Below are positions 53,229 to 61,307 of a stretch of DNA of 64,000 nt, piece after piece (the stretch's first letter is position 1; the number at the start of each line of letters is the position of its first letter). Both the position numbers and the translations under genes were made by a program. The stretch spans positions 62,001 to 126,000 of the forward strand of contig NZ_FOWP01000007.1 of NCBI RefSeq assembly GCF_900115475.1, in the 5' to 3' direction. The notes under the pieces were generated by a model. That model was given only the letters and a program-made list of their open reading frames with translations, ran no database searches and was not told the origin of the DNA. The DNA is from Ectopseudomonas composti. Lineage in GTDB: Bacteria; Pseudomonadota; Gammaproteobacteria; Pseudomonadales; Pseudomonadaceae.

Positions 53229-53877
53229 CACTCGTGCAGTCGCGATAGCGGTCTGCTTTCATCTGCGGATGCCAGGCGAACAGGTACTGGCCATCCTTGA
53301 GCTGATCCACCAGCACACGAATCACCTCCTGCTGCACAGCAGGGCAACCCAGGCTGCGCCCCATCCGACCATACTTTTGCGCCCATGCTGGCGCCACATA
53401 GTCGGCACCGTGGATCACCAGTGCGCGCGCCCGTGCCTGGTCATTCAAGCCCGGCTCCAGGCCATCGAGACGCAAGGAATGACCGTGACGGCCGCTGTAA
53501 CTTTCGGCGCCGCGAAACAGGCCGAGGCTGGACTGATTGCTGCCAGGCAGATTGGAGAAATGCTCGGCGAGCAATTCGCCGGACTGACGGCCATGCGCAA
53601 CGAACTCACGTTGCAGCAGCTGCCTGTGCGTCAGATCGAACACCCACAAGCGTCGTTCCAGCGACGACTGCGAGTAATCGATAACCGCCAACCGCCGGGC
53701 CTTGCTCGCCCCGCCACGCTCGGCGCACTGCAGTGCCTGCAACGCACCTTGTAGAGCCCGAGCCTCCAACTGCGGTGCCGCACGCTGCAGGGCATCCAAC
53801 ATTTCTCCCGCCATCACACGCGACCCCGGTAACAACAGAGCGACGAGCAGCAGCGGTATCAGCAGAGGTTGGAACAT
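53203..53877 (-). CDS. L,D-transpeptidase catalytic-domain family protein (YkuD_2 type)
   Basis: 224 residues: signal peptide (LLIPLLLVALLLPGSRVMA) and a YkuD-like domain with LAVIDYSQSSLERRLWVFDL, SLGLFRGAESYSGRHG, ALVIHGADYV (catalytic His) and GRSLGCPAV with the active-site Cys. The HG...SxGCP pair is the L,D-transpeptidase signature; peptidoglycan cross-linking or a related periplasmic acyl transfer is expected, substrate unknown. The start at 53877 is chosen for the signal peptide; GTG/ATG codons upstream to 53913 are possible. Its 3' end overlaps the convergent ATPase gene by 26 bp. Confidence 0.8.
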   Translation of the reverse strand: MFQPLLIPLLLVALLLPGSRVMAGEMLDALQRAAPQLEARALQGALQALQCAERGGASKARRLAVIDYSQSSLERRLWVFDLTHRQLLQREFVAHGRQSGELLAEHFSNLPGSNQSSLGLFRGAESYSGRHGHSLRLDGLEPGLNDQARARALVIHGADYVAPAWAQKYGRMGRSLGCPAVQQEVIRVLVDQLKDGQYLFAWHPQMKADRYRDCTSVSVARSVE

Positions 53878-54042
53878 GCTCGAGCGCTCATGGATGACTG
53901 GACATCTGCCCACCTTGCGAAGGGGTCGGCGGCAGACCGCAGACGGCTGTGCTTAGATTGATTGATCTGGCAATGGAGTCTATGCAATGCACACCAAAGG
54001 GCGATCAGCGAACAGTCTGAGTATGGGCAGCCGCGTCCAACC

Positions 54043-54297
54043 ATGATCACCTACCTGCAAAATCTGTCGTTCTGGGACTGGCTGGCCCTGGCCACCCTGC
54101 TGCTGATTCTCGAAGTGTTCGGCGCCGGCGGCTATCTGCTGTGGATAGGCCTGATCGCTGTCGGGGTCGGTGCGCTGACCTACTTGGCCCCCGAGCTGCC
54201 CTGGGTTTGGCAATTTCTGCTGTTCGCCACACTGGCGCTGCTCTCTGCCCTGCTCTGGTGGCGTCACCAGCATCGCGCACGCAGGTTGAGGAACTGA
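54043..54297 (+). CDS. NfeD-like membrane protein, short form
   Basis: 84 residues: three hydrophobic segments (WLALATLLLILEVFGAGGYLLWIGLIAVGVGALTYL split in two, and VWQFLLFATLALLSALLWW). N-terminal motif and GGYLLWIGLIA fit the membrane part of NfeD family proteins, which usually continue into a ~60-residue OB-fold. Here the frame stops right after the third helix (RARRLRN). The next +1 frame continues with LNDLATGHRLQGTTGG, which resembles the usual post-helix LN...RLxG segment, before its own stop. So the gene may be a truncated, frameshifted relic. ATG at 54043 chosen; SPFH partner not seen. Confidence 0.65.
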   Translation: MITYLQNLSFWDWLALATLLLILEVFGAGGYLLWIGLIAVGVGALTYLAPELPWVWQFLLFATLALLSALLWWRHQHRARRLRN

Positions 54298-54385
54298 ACG
54301 ATCTGGCAACCGGCCATCGCCTGCAAGGAACCACCGGTGGCTTGCACGACTCCTAGGATAGGAATGACCCTACAGGAGTTTCATC

Positions 54386-54715
54386 ATGCGTGTAACGAGC
54401 CGTGCCGCACTGGCGTTCAGTGCCTGCCTGATCGCCCAGACCGCAGCAGCCGATGGCATGCTGCGCGATATTCTGTCCTCGGGCGCCACTACCGCCTCGA
54501 CCTATCTGACCTTCAAGGATCGCAAGCTGGTCGCCGCGGCTGAAGAAGATGCCAGCAGCTTCGTCGCCAGCAACGGCGAGATTCGCGGCCCGCATCTGGA
54601 AGCCGCGATGCAGCAACTGCGCAGTGCCAACCCGCAGCTGCAGGACGCCAACGATATGGAGCTGGCCAGTGCCATCCTCGCGACGTCAGCAGCACCAGCT
54701 GAAAGCGCACACTGA
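54386..54715 (+). CDS. DUF2388 family exported protein
   Basis: 109 residues: signal peptide (AALAFSACLIAQTAAA) and the compact DUF2388 domain with LSSGATTASTYLTFKDRKLVAAAEEDASSFVAS, GEIRGPHLEAAMQQLR and MELASAILA. The family is confined to Pseudomonas-like bacteria, often in several copies, with no known function. ACAGGAG precedes the ATG; a terminator follows. Periplasmic. Confidence 0.85.
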   Translation: MRVTSRAALAFSACLIAQTAAADGMLRDILSSGATTASTYLTFKDRKLVAAAEEDASSFVASNGEIRGPHLEAAMQQLRSANPQLQDANDMELASAILATSAAPAESAH

Positions 54716-54734
54716 GCCGTCACCAGTCGCGCAT

Positions 54735-54770
54735 AAAAAATGCCCGCGTCCAGTGGATACGGGCATTTTT
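54735..54770. terminator. Terminator between the DUF2388 gene and the porin gene
   Basis: AAAAAATGCCCG ... CGGGCATTTTT stem with A/T flanks; serves the DUF2388 transcript and, on the other strand, the porin transcript that ends at 54821. Confidence 0.88.
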
Positions 54771-54820
54771 GTTTAGCCTCGGGACATCAGACCTTACCGG
54801 CCTCCCGAAAACCTCTCGTC

Positions 54821-56134
54821 TTACATCAGCGGCAGGGTGTAGCTGACGATCAGACGGTTCTGGTCAGCGTCGGCGGTGGTGGTGTTACCACGCAGCACGC
54901 CATAACGCCAACCCAGGCCGAGCCCCTTGAGAGCGCCATCCTGGAACACATAATCCAGAGCGACATCGCGCTCCCACTCTTTGGCATCGCTACCAGTGGT
55001 CTTGATGTTGGTGCCCTTGAGGTAGGCGACAGAAGCCTTCAGGCCCGGAGCACCAATACTGGCGAAGTCATAGCTGTACTGACCAAAGGTCGTACGCTCA
55101 CCAGCACGGGTGAAGCTGTTCACCAAACGGTCAGTCAGCAGATACACGCTGGCACCACCAGAACCTTCAATGCCACCTTGGTTCAGTTGCACGAAGTTGC
55201 TGTCCTCGGAAACACGCTGATGGCCGAGCATAACGGCATGGCTACCCAGGCTGTAGGTGAAGGCAGCACTCCAGGTGTTGTTGTCGATCTTGCCGTCACC
55301 ATTGCGGGTGTAACCACCTACGGAGTAACCCGCTTCCTTGCCGTTCTTGCCGTCGGAAGAAGTACGGAAGTAACGCAGGTCGGTCTTCAGGCTACCTTCG
55401 CCCAGCGCCAGGTTATGACCCAGACCGGCAAAGTGTTGCTTGTAATAGTCTTCCAGATTGGCGTAGTAGTACTGCGCAGTCAGATCGCTGTTGATCTTCC
55501 AGTCACCGCCAGCGAAGTAGAACTTGTTGCTAGCCTCGCTGCCGCCAGCGACGGACAAGCCGGTGCTGTTGCTCGACGCACGGCTAACGGCGTGCTCAAT
55601 CTGGCCAGCGGTCAGCGTCAGGTTGTCGATCTCGTTGGAGGTGATCATGCCCCCTTCGAACATCTGCGGCAGCAAACGACCGTCGTTGGATACCAGGATC
55701 GGCAGTTTCGGCATCAGGGTACCGATGCGACCCTCGGTCTTGGAGATGCGAACCTTGGCGGTCGCGCCAGCCTTGCTGAAGTCATCAACGGCGCTACCAT
55801 CGGTTTCCAGCGGGAACAGCTGGCCCGGAGTACGGTCACGGCCGGTCTTGGTTGCACGACCACCACCGTCCAGACGCACACCCAGCATGCCAACGGCATC
55901 AACGCCGAAGCCCACGGTACCCTCGGTAAAGCCAGAGGTGTAGTTGAGAATGAAGCCCTGGCCCCACTCGCTGGCCTCACCATTATTGTTGGCGGTGTTC
56001 TTGGTGTTCTGGTCGAAGTAGAAATTGCGCATGGTCAAGCTGGCTTTGCTGTCACCGATGAAATCGGCGAAGGCAACTTGGCTCAGGCCCAGGGTGCTGG
56101 CGGCTACGGCCAGTGCCAGGGAGGTCTTTCTCAT
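54821..56134 (-). CDS. OprD-family outer membrane porin
   Basis: 437 residues: signal peptide (LALAVAASTLGLSQVAFA), N-terminal FIGDSKASLTMRNFYFDQN, alternating amphipathic strands of an 18-strand barrel, SEWGQGFILNYTSGFTEGTVGFGVDAVGMLGVRLDGGG (split), and a C-terminal strand ending in IVSYTLPLM. These are the landmarks of the OprD/Opd substrate-specific porins; which substrate (basic amino acids, aromatic or other carboxylates) cannot be told. GGAGAG lies 8 bases upstream of the ATG. A small membrane-protein ORF ends 20 bp upstream on the same strand. Confidence 0.93.
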   Translation of the reverse strand: MRKTSLALAVAASTLGLSQVAFADFIGDSKASLTMRNFYFDQNTKNTANNNGEASEWGQGFILNYTSGFTEGTVGFGVDAVGMLGVRLDGGGRATKTGRDRTPGQLFPLETDGSAVDDFSKAGATAKVRISKTEGRIGTLMPKLPILVSNDGRLLPQMFEGGMITSNEIDNLTLTAGQIEHAVSRASSNSTGLSVAGGSEASNKFYFAGGDWKINSDLTAQYYYANLEDYYKQHFAGLGHNLALGEGSLKTDLRYFRTSSDGKNGKEAGYSVGGYTRNGDGKIDNNTWSAAFTYSLGSHAVMLGHQRVSEDSNFVQLNQGGIEGSGGASVYLLTDRLVNSFTRAGERTTFGQYSYDFASIGAPGLKASVAYLKGTNIKTTGSDAKEWERDVALDYVFQDGALKGLGLGWRYGVLRGNTTTADADQNRLIVSYTLPLM

Positions 56135-56154
56135 TATGTTTCTCTCCAGTGTGT

Positions 56155-56394
56155 TTAAGGTGACGCATCGTCCGGCGCAGACTTCGGCACGAAGAGGCAG
56201 GCCGGAACGAATAGGGCATACGCACCCGCGAGCCAGGACACGGCAGAAGCCGGGCTCGAATGGGTGCGTAAAAAACTCAGGAAGAACAGAACAACGGCGA
56301 ACGCAATGGCGCGACCGAAATGAGGCGGGCAGAGTGGTGCATGGGTGAGTGCTCTCTCGTCGTTGTTATTGTGCGCCGACATCCTGGCCGGCAT
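56155..56394 (-). CDS. Small two-helix membrane protein upstream of the porin (hypothetical)
   Basis: 79 residues with two hydrophobic stretches (GRAIAFAVVLFFLSFLRT and AVSWLAGAYALFVPACLFV), a short polar N-terminus (MSAHNNNDERALTH) and an acidic C-terminal tail (PKSAPDDASP). No family recognised. It ends 20 bp before the OprD-family gene on the same strand and would be in its transcript. The start could be 56394 or 56382 (MSAHNN), neither with an ideal ribosome-binding site, so its status as a gene is likely but not certain. Confidence 0.5.
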   Translation of the reverse strand: MPARMSAHNNNDERALTHAPLCPPHFGRAIAFAVVLFFLSFLRTHSSPASAVSWLAGAYALFVPACLFVPKSAPDDASP

Positions 56395-56562
56395 CTGACG
56401 GGGCGTATGCAGATAGCGCGCCAGCTTGGCAAAGCTAGCGCACAAGCCCTCTAGAACAGTAGGTTACATTTTTTCGACAGAGAGGAGGCTAGTCGATGAC
56501 GATACCTGATCGGCAATTTTCCGCGCATGAGAACTCGCTCTCAGGCGGAAAATCGCCAACCA

Positions 56563-57546
56563 TCATCCCAACACGATTTGATTCTTGCCCTGGCGCTTGG
56601 CCGCATACATGGCTGCATCGGCGCGTGCGTAAAGCACATCGAGACTGAGGTCAGTGGCCAACAAACTGGTAAGCCCCTGGCTGACGGTGATGCCGAAGCT
56701 GACACCCTCGTGTTGAAAGCCGAGGCGTTGCACCTCACGCTGCAGTCGTTCGGCCACTTGCAAGGCCACATCCGGCTCACAGCCCGGGAACAGCGCGGCG
56801 AACTCCTCACCACCAATACGACCGAACAGATCGCCACGACGCAGCGCGTTGCTGCCGCAATGCGCCAGACGCTGCAGAACCTGATCACCGATCTGGTGGC
56901 CGTACTGATCATTGATCTTCTTGAAGTCGTCGAGGTCGAGCAACAGGAATGCCAGCGGGCTGCCAAACTGGCGCGCGTGCTCAAACTCGCGGCGGGCACA
57001 TTCAAAGAAGTGCCGCCGGTTACTGCTCTGGGTAAGCACATCGGTGGTGGCCAGGCGGTGCAGCTCACCCTCCAGGCGCTTTTTCTCAGTGATGTCTTCG
57101 GCGATGCCGACGATCACACTGCTCCGCTCCGCTCCCGGACGGGGGCTGACGAAGCATTTGTCGCTGAGCCAGCGCAGTTGCCCGTCGGCACGGATGATGC
57201 GGTACTCGCGAGACTCAACAGCGCCGGTTTCCAGCACCTTGGCCAGGCTTTCAGCCGCGTAGTCGAGATCGTCCGGGTAAATGCTGTTACGCCACTCACC
57301 GTAATCGGCCAGCAGCAGCGCGGCAGAGCGCCCGAAGATTCGTTCGTAGGCCGGGCTAACGTAGATCATCCGCTGCTCGCCCCAGTCGAACGCCCAGAGC
57401 ACGGCATTGACGCTGCCAAGCAGGCTGCTGAAAAGCTGTTCGCGCGCGCCCAGGCGCTCCACTTCGGCACGACTGTGCAGTAGCGCCAAGGTGAGTTCTT
57501 CCAACTCGGAAACAGCGTTGCCCTGATCGTCCATTACAGCGGCCAT
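56563..57546 (-). CDS. PAS-GGDEF diguanylate cyclase
   Basis: ~327 residues with an N-terminal coiled region, a PAS domain (~35-150: LFSSLLGSVNAVLWAFDWGEQRMIYVSPAYERIFGR, ending VGIAEDITEKKRLEGEL), and a C-terminal GGDEF domain (LATTDVLTQSSNRRHFFECARREF, RIGGEEFAALFPG). The GGEEF active site is intact, and an inhibitory I-site RRGD sits five residues before it, so it should be an active, product-inhibited c-di-GMP synthase. No membrane segment. Start uncertain: 57546 has AAGGA upstream, with ATGs at 57534 and 57576 as alternatives. Confidence 0.9.
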   Translation of the reverse strand: MAAVMDDQGNAVSELEELTLALLHSRAEVERLGAREQLFSSLLGSVNAVLWAFDWGEQRMIYVSPAYERIFGRSAALLLADYGEWRNSIYPDDLDYAAESLAKVLETGAVESREYRIIRADGQLRWLSDKCFVSPRPGAERSSVIVGIAEDITEKKRLEGELHRLATTDVLTQSSNRRHFFECARREFEHARQFGSPLAFLLLDLDDFKKINDQYGHQIGDQVLQRLAHCGSNALRRGDLFGRIGGEEFAALFPGCEPDVALQVAERLQREVQRLGFQHEGVSFGITVSQGLTSLLATDLSLDVLYARADAAMYAAKRQGKNQIVLG

Positions 57547-57599
57547 CCGTCCTTCGCCTCGCATTGAAATGAGCATAGTGCGAGCTATTGGACAAACAC

Positions 57600-57626
57600 A
57601 AAGGCCCGCCAGTTCGGCGGGCCTTC
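57600..57626 (-). terminator. Terminator of desB
   Basis: AAGGCCCGCC AGTTC GGCGGGCCTT, 10-bp perfect stem with TTTGTGTTTG following it on the minus strand, 19 bp past the desB stop. Confidence 0.85.
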
Positions 57627-57644
57627 GCTTGTAACGAGCGGCGG

Positions 57645-58835
57645 TCAGGCCGTCGCGCTGGACGGTCGCAGCGAGTAGGTCTTGAGCTGCTCGGCAAACT
57701 CACGCAGCGACTGGATGCCGCTGGCCTCGGCCTCGTGCACCCACTGCTTCATGGCTTCGAGCATGTCGTGGCCGTTGCTGCTGGTCTTGACCCAGATTTG
57801 CTGCAGCGCCAGGCGTTTCTCGTAGATCACCTTGAGTGCCTGGCTCTGCGCCAACATGTCGGCGATGTGCGCATGATGCTGCTCTTCCAGCAGGCTCGGT
57901 TCACGCGACAGCAGGCGCTTGGCACGACGGAAAAGGTGACGAACGGACTCATCGGCCTTGGCAACTTCCTGCTTGACCAGTGGCGCGATGACCAGCTTGC
58001 GGTACTGCGCCATGATCTGAAAGCGGTTGTTGAGGATGGCCATGGCAGTGTCCATATCGAGATGGCCCTTGCCCTCCACGCGGTGAGCAATGGGCGCCAC
58101 GCGCTGCACCTGCGCCAGGCCGAGGAAGCTGAACAGCTTGATCCAGGCCCAGCCCATGTCGAACTCCCACTTCTTCACCGACAGCTTGGCGCTGTTGGGG
58201 TAGGTGTGGTGGTTGTTGTGCAGTTCCTCACCGCCAATGATGATGCCCCAGGGCACCAGGTTGGTAGCGGCGTCGCGGCATTCGAAGTTGCGATAGCCGA
58301 CGGCATGGCCAAGGCCGTTGATGACGCCTGCAGCCCATACCGGAATCCACATCATCTGGATCGCCCAGACGGTCATACCCAGTACGCCAAACAAGGCCAG
58401 GTCGATGATCGCCATCAAGGTCACACCGCCAATCGGGTAGCGGCTGTAAACGTTGCGCTCGATCCAGTCATCCGGGCAGTTCTTGCCATAGATACGCAGC
58501 GTTTCCTGGTTCTTGGCCTCTTCCTGGTAGAGTTCAGCGCCTTTGCGCAACACGGTGCTCAGCCCCTTGATGACCGGGCTGTGCGGATCATCGACGGTTT
58601 CACACTTGGCGTGATGCTTGCGGTGAATCGCGGTCCACTCGCGGGTGTTCTGGCCAGTGCTCAACCACAGCCAGAAACGGAAGAAATGCTTGAGCGCGGG
58701 GTGCAGTTCCAGTGCACGATGCGCAGAGTAGCGGTGCAGATAGACTGTCACGCTGACGATGGTCACGTGTGTCATCAGCAGAGTCGCAGCCACCAGCTGC
58801 CAGACCGAGAGGTCGAGTAAACCGTTGTACCACAT
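57645..58835 (-). CDS. desB: Acyl-CoA delta-9 fatty acid desaturase DesB
   Basis: 396 residues, membrane di-iron desaturase. Three histidine boxes are visible: HRYSAH (first), HRKHHAKCETVDDPHSP (second), HNNHHTYPN (third). Helices: VAATLLMTHVTIVSVTVYLH, FRFWLWLST, GGVTLMAIIDLALFGVLGMTVWAI. Closest to P. aeruginosa DesB (PA4888), which introduces a delta-9 double bond into acyl-CoAs and is repressed by DesT. The start MWYNGLLDLS at 58835 is the family start; the upstream in-frame extension (to 58976) is not. DesC and DesT are absent from the neighbourhood. A strong palindrome lies at its promoter. Confidence 0.93.
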   Translation of the reverse strand: MWYNGLLDLSVWQLVAATLLMTHVTIVSVTVYLHRYSAHRALELHPALKHFFRFWLWLSTGQNTREWTAIHRKHHAKCETVDDPHSPVIKGLSTVLRKGAELYQEEAKNQETLRIYGKNCPDDWIERNVYSRYPIGGVTLMAIIDLALFGVLGMTVWAIQMMWIPVWAAGVINGLGHAVGYRNFECRDAATNLVPWGIIIGGEELHNNHHTYPNSAKLSVKKWEFDMGWAWIKLFSFLGLAQVQRVAPIAHRVEGKGHLDMDTAMAILNNRFQIMAQYRKLVIAPLVKQEVAKADESVRHLFRRAKRLLSREPSLLEEQHHAHIADMLAQSQALKVIYEKRLALQQIWVKTSSNGHDMLEAMKQWVHEAEASGIQSLREFAEQLKTYSLRPSSATA

Positions 58836-58865
58836 GGGCGCTGTTGCCTCTTGAAGGGGGAACAC

Positions 58866-58888
58866 GGTTTGTCCTACAAGGACGAACC
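58866..58888. promoter_or_regulatory. 23-bp palindrome at the desB promoter, candidate operator
   Basis: GGTTTGTCCT-ACA-AGGACGAACC: 10-base arms with one mismatch. It lies 31-53 bases upstream of the desB start codon and just downstream of a GATAAT hexamer (58896-58901, minus strand), so it would overlap the transcription start, a repressor position. It does not resemble the DesT operator from P. aeruginosa as remembered. Confidence 0.55.
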
Positions 58889-59004
58889 TGATTGCATTAT
58901 CCCTGACCCATGCCAGAAAACCAGTTGGTCTTTTAGATAAGAATGTTTCAGCACGCCCTCCATCTATACTGATCAACCTTTACAAGGAGCGTAGTTGCCC
59001 ACCC

Positions 59005-61305
59005 ATGCGTATCGACACCGCCGCCTTGCGTCTGACTCTGGGTTATCTGCTGCTGGCCGGCCTGTGGATACTATTGAGCGACCAACTGCTCACCGCACTG
59101 GGCCTTTCCGCAGCGCAGCAGGAACGCCTGCAATCGCTCAAAGGGCTGTTCTTCGTGGTGCTCACCAGCGCGCTGCTGTACCTGGTGCTGCACCGTCACG
59201 CTCGCCAGTATCGCCGCGCACGTCTGGCACTGGCAGGAAACGAGGAACGCCTGCGCCTGGCACTGGATGCCACGCGCGACGGGCTATGGGATTGGGATGT
59301 TTCCAGACGCAAGGTGTTCTTCTCCGAAGGCTACGCCAGGCTCCTCGGCCTCACCCCGCAAGCGCTGGGCGATACTCGCGAAGACTGGGCATCGCGCCTG
59401 CATCCGGATGACATGGAGCGCGCGCTGCATGCACTCAATGCCGAACTGAACGACCAACCCTACGAAAACATCTACCGCCTGCGCCACGCCGACGGCAGCT
59501 ATCGCTGGATTCACTCGCGCGGCCGCCTGCTGCGTGACGAAAATGGTCAGCCACAGCGTTTCATCGGTATCGCCAGCGACATCACCCAGCAGCGCGCCAT
59601 CGACGACAGCCTGCGCCAGGCGGCGGCAGTGTTCGACGCCACCCAGGAAGGCGTACTGGTTACCGATGCCGAGCAAAACATCGTGCACGTCAACCCGGCC
59701 TTCAGCCGCATCACCGGCTACAGCAGCGAGGAAATCCTCGGCCAGCACCCCAACCTACTCAAGTCCGGGCGTCATGACACCGCCTTCTACCAGAGCCTGT
59801 GGCATGCCCTGCAGAATCGCGGCGCCTGGAGCGGTGAAGTGTGGAACCGCCGCAAGAGTGGAGAAATCTACCCACAGTGGCAGTGCATCCGTGTGATCCA
59901 CGATGAACAGGGGCGAGTCAGCCACTACGTGGCGGTATTCTCCGACATCACCGCACTCAAACGCTCGCAGCGCGAGCTGGACTATCTGGCCCACCATGAT
60001 CCGCTGAGCAACCTGCCCAACCGCCTGCTGTTCACCGAGCGCGTCGCCCACGCACTGGAGCGCAGCAAGATCGAAGAACTGCGCGGTGCGGTGCTGCTGA
60101 TCGACCTGGATCACTTCAAGCACATCAACGAGAGCCTCGGCCACAACGTCGGCGATCTGCTGCTCAAGGGCGTTGGTGAGCGTCTTCTGCAGAATTTGCC
60201 TAACGGCTGCACCTTGGCCCGCTTAGGTGGCGACGAATTCGGCTTGCTCAGCGAAAACTGCGCTGAAGCCGCCCAGGCAGCTGAGCTTGCACAATGCCTG
60301 CTGCGCAGCCTGGAAACACCCTTTCGCCTCAATGACCACGAGCTCTATATCGGTGCCAGCATCGGCATCAGCCTGTTCCCCGAGGATGCCGACAGTGTCG
60401 AGCAAGTGCTGCGCAACGCCGACTCGGCGCTGTTCAAGGCCAAGAGCAGCGGTCGCGAGGGCTACGCCTTCTACGAGCAGGAGCTGACCGACTACGCCCG
60501 TCAGCGCGTGGAACTGGCCAGCAGCCTGCGCCATGCCCTGGATAATGATGAGCTACGCGTGTACTACCAGCCGCTGCATGACCTGCGTGACGGGCGTCAG
60601 GTCGGCATGGAGGCCCTAGTGCGCTGGCAGCATCCGCAACGCGGGCTGGTCGCACCGGGGGAGTTCATCCCGATTGCCGAGGACAACGGCATGATCGGCG
60701 CTATCGACGCCTGGGTGCTGGAGCAGGCCTGTCAGCAGATGATGCGCTGGAATGGCGAGGGCAACACGCTGAGTTTCGTTGCGGTGAACATCTCCAGCCG
60801 TCTGTTCAGCCGTGGCGAGCTCGCCCAGAAAGTCGCCAGCGTGCTGACGCAAACCGGCCTGCCGCCCGAGCAGCTGGAGTTGGAAGTGACCGAAAGCGCG
60901 ATCATGGAAGACCCGGACGCAGCACAGAAACTGCTCATCAGCCTTCGCGCGCTCGGCGTACGCCTGGCCATCGACGACTTCGGCACCGGCTACAGCTCGC
61001 TCGCACGCCTCAAGCGCCTGCCAGTGGACAAGCTCAAGCTCGACCAGAGCTTCGTGCGCGGCCTACCCGATGACGCCGAAGACGCCGCCATCGCCCGAGC
61101 GGTGATCGCACTCGGCAAGAGCCTGGGTCTCAAAGTGCTCGCCGAGGGTATCGAGCAACGGGCTCAGGCCGACTTCCTGCGTGAGCTAGGCTGCAATTAT
61201 GGACAGGGCTATCACTTCGGTCGTCCACAGCCTGTAGCCAGCAAATCCGTTGACCCCGACAACACGGGCGATGCGAAGGACAGCCATCCCAGTACCAGGA
61301 ACTGA
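59005..61305 (+). CDS. PAS-PAS-GGDEF-EAL cyclic-di-GMP signalling protein
   Basis: 766 residues. N-terminus has two membrane helices (TLGYLLLAGLWILLSDQLL and GLFFVVLTSALLYLVLH, ~10-60) with only a short periplasmic loop; then two PAS domains (~77-200: LRLALDATRDGLWDWDVSRRKVFFS; ~205-325: VFDATQEGVLVTDAEQNIVHVNPAFSRITGYSSEEILG), a GGDEF domain (HHDPLSNLPNRLLF, LARLGGDEFGLLSEN) and an EAL domain (MEALVRWQHPQRGLVAPGEFIPIAE, IDDFGTGYSSLARLKRLPVDKLKLDQ, LAEGIEQ). Both GGDEF and EAL motifs are intact, so synthesis, hydrolysis or both are possible. First gene of a tightly packed operon with the REC-HDOD and sensor-GAF genes. Confidence 0.92.
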   Translation: MRIDTAALRLTLGYLLLAGLWILLSDQLLTALGLSAAQQERLQSLKGLFFVVLTSALLYLVLHRHARQYRRARLALAGNEERLRLALDATRDGLWDWDVSRRKVFFSEGYARLLGLTPQALGDTREDWASRLHPDDMERALHALNAELNDQPYENIYRLRHADGSYRWIHSRGRLLRDENGQPQRFIGIASDITQQRAIDDSLRQAAAVFDATQEGVLVTDAEQNIVHVNPAFSRITGYSSEEILGQHPNLLKSGRHDTAFYQSLWHALQNRGAWSGEVWNRRKSGEIYPQWQCIRVIHDEQGRVSHYVAVFSDITALKRSQRELDYLAHHDPLSNLPNRLLFTERVAHALERSKIEELRGAVLLIDLDHFKHINESLGHNVGDLLLKGVGERLLQNLPNGCTLARLGGDEFGLLSENCAEAAQAAELAQCLLRSLETPFRLNDHELYIGASIGISLFPEDADSVEQVLRNADSALFKAKSSGREGYAFYEQELTDYARQRVELASSLRHALDNDELRVYYQPLHDLRDGRQVGMEALVRWQHPQRGLVAPGEFIPIAEDNGMIGAIDAWVLEQACQQMMRWNGEGNTLSFVAVNISSRLFSRGELAQKVASVLTQTGLPPEQLELEVTESAIMEDPDAAQKLLISLRALGVRLAIDDFGTGYSSLARLKRLPVDKLKLDQSFVRGLPDDAEDAAIARAVIALGKSLGLKVLAEGIEQRAQADFLRELGCNYGQGYHFGRPQPVASKSVDPDNTGDAKDSHPSTRN

Positions 61306-61307
61306 GC

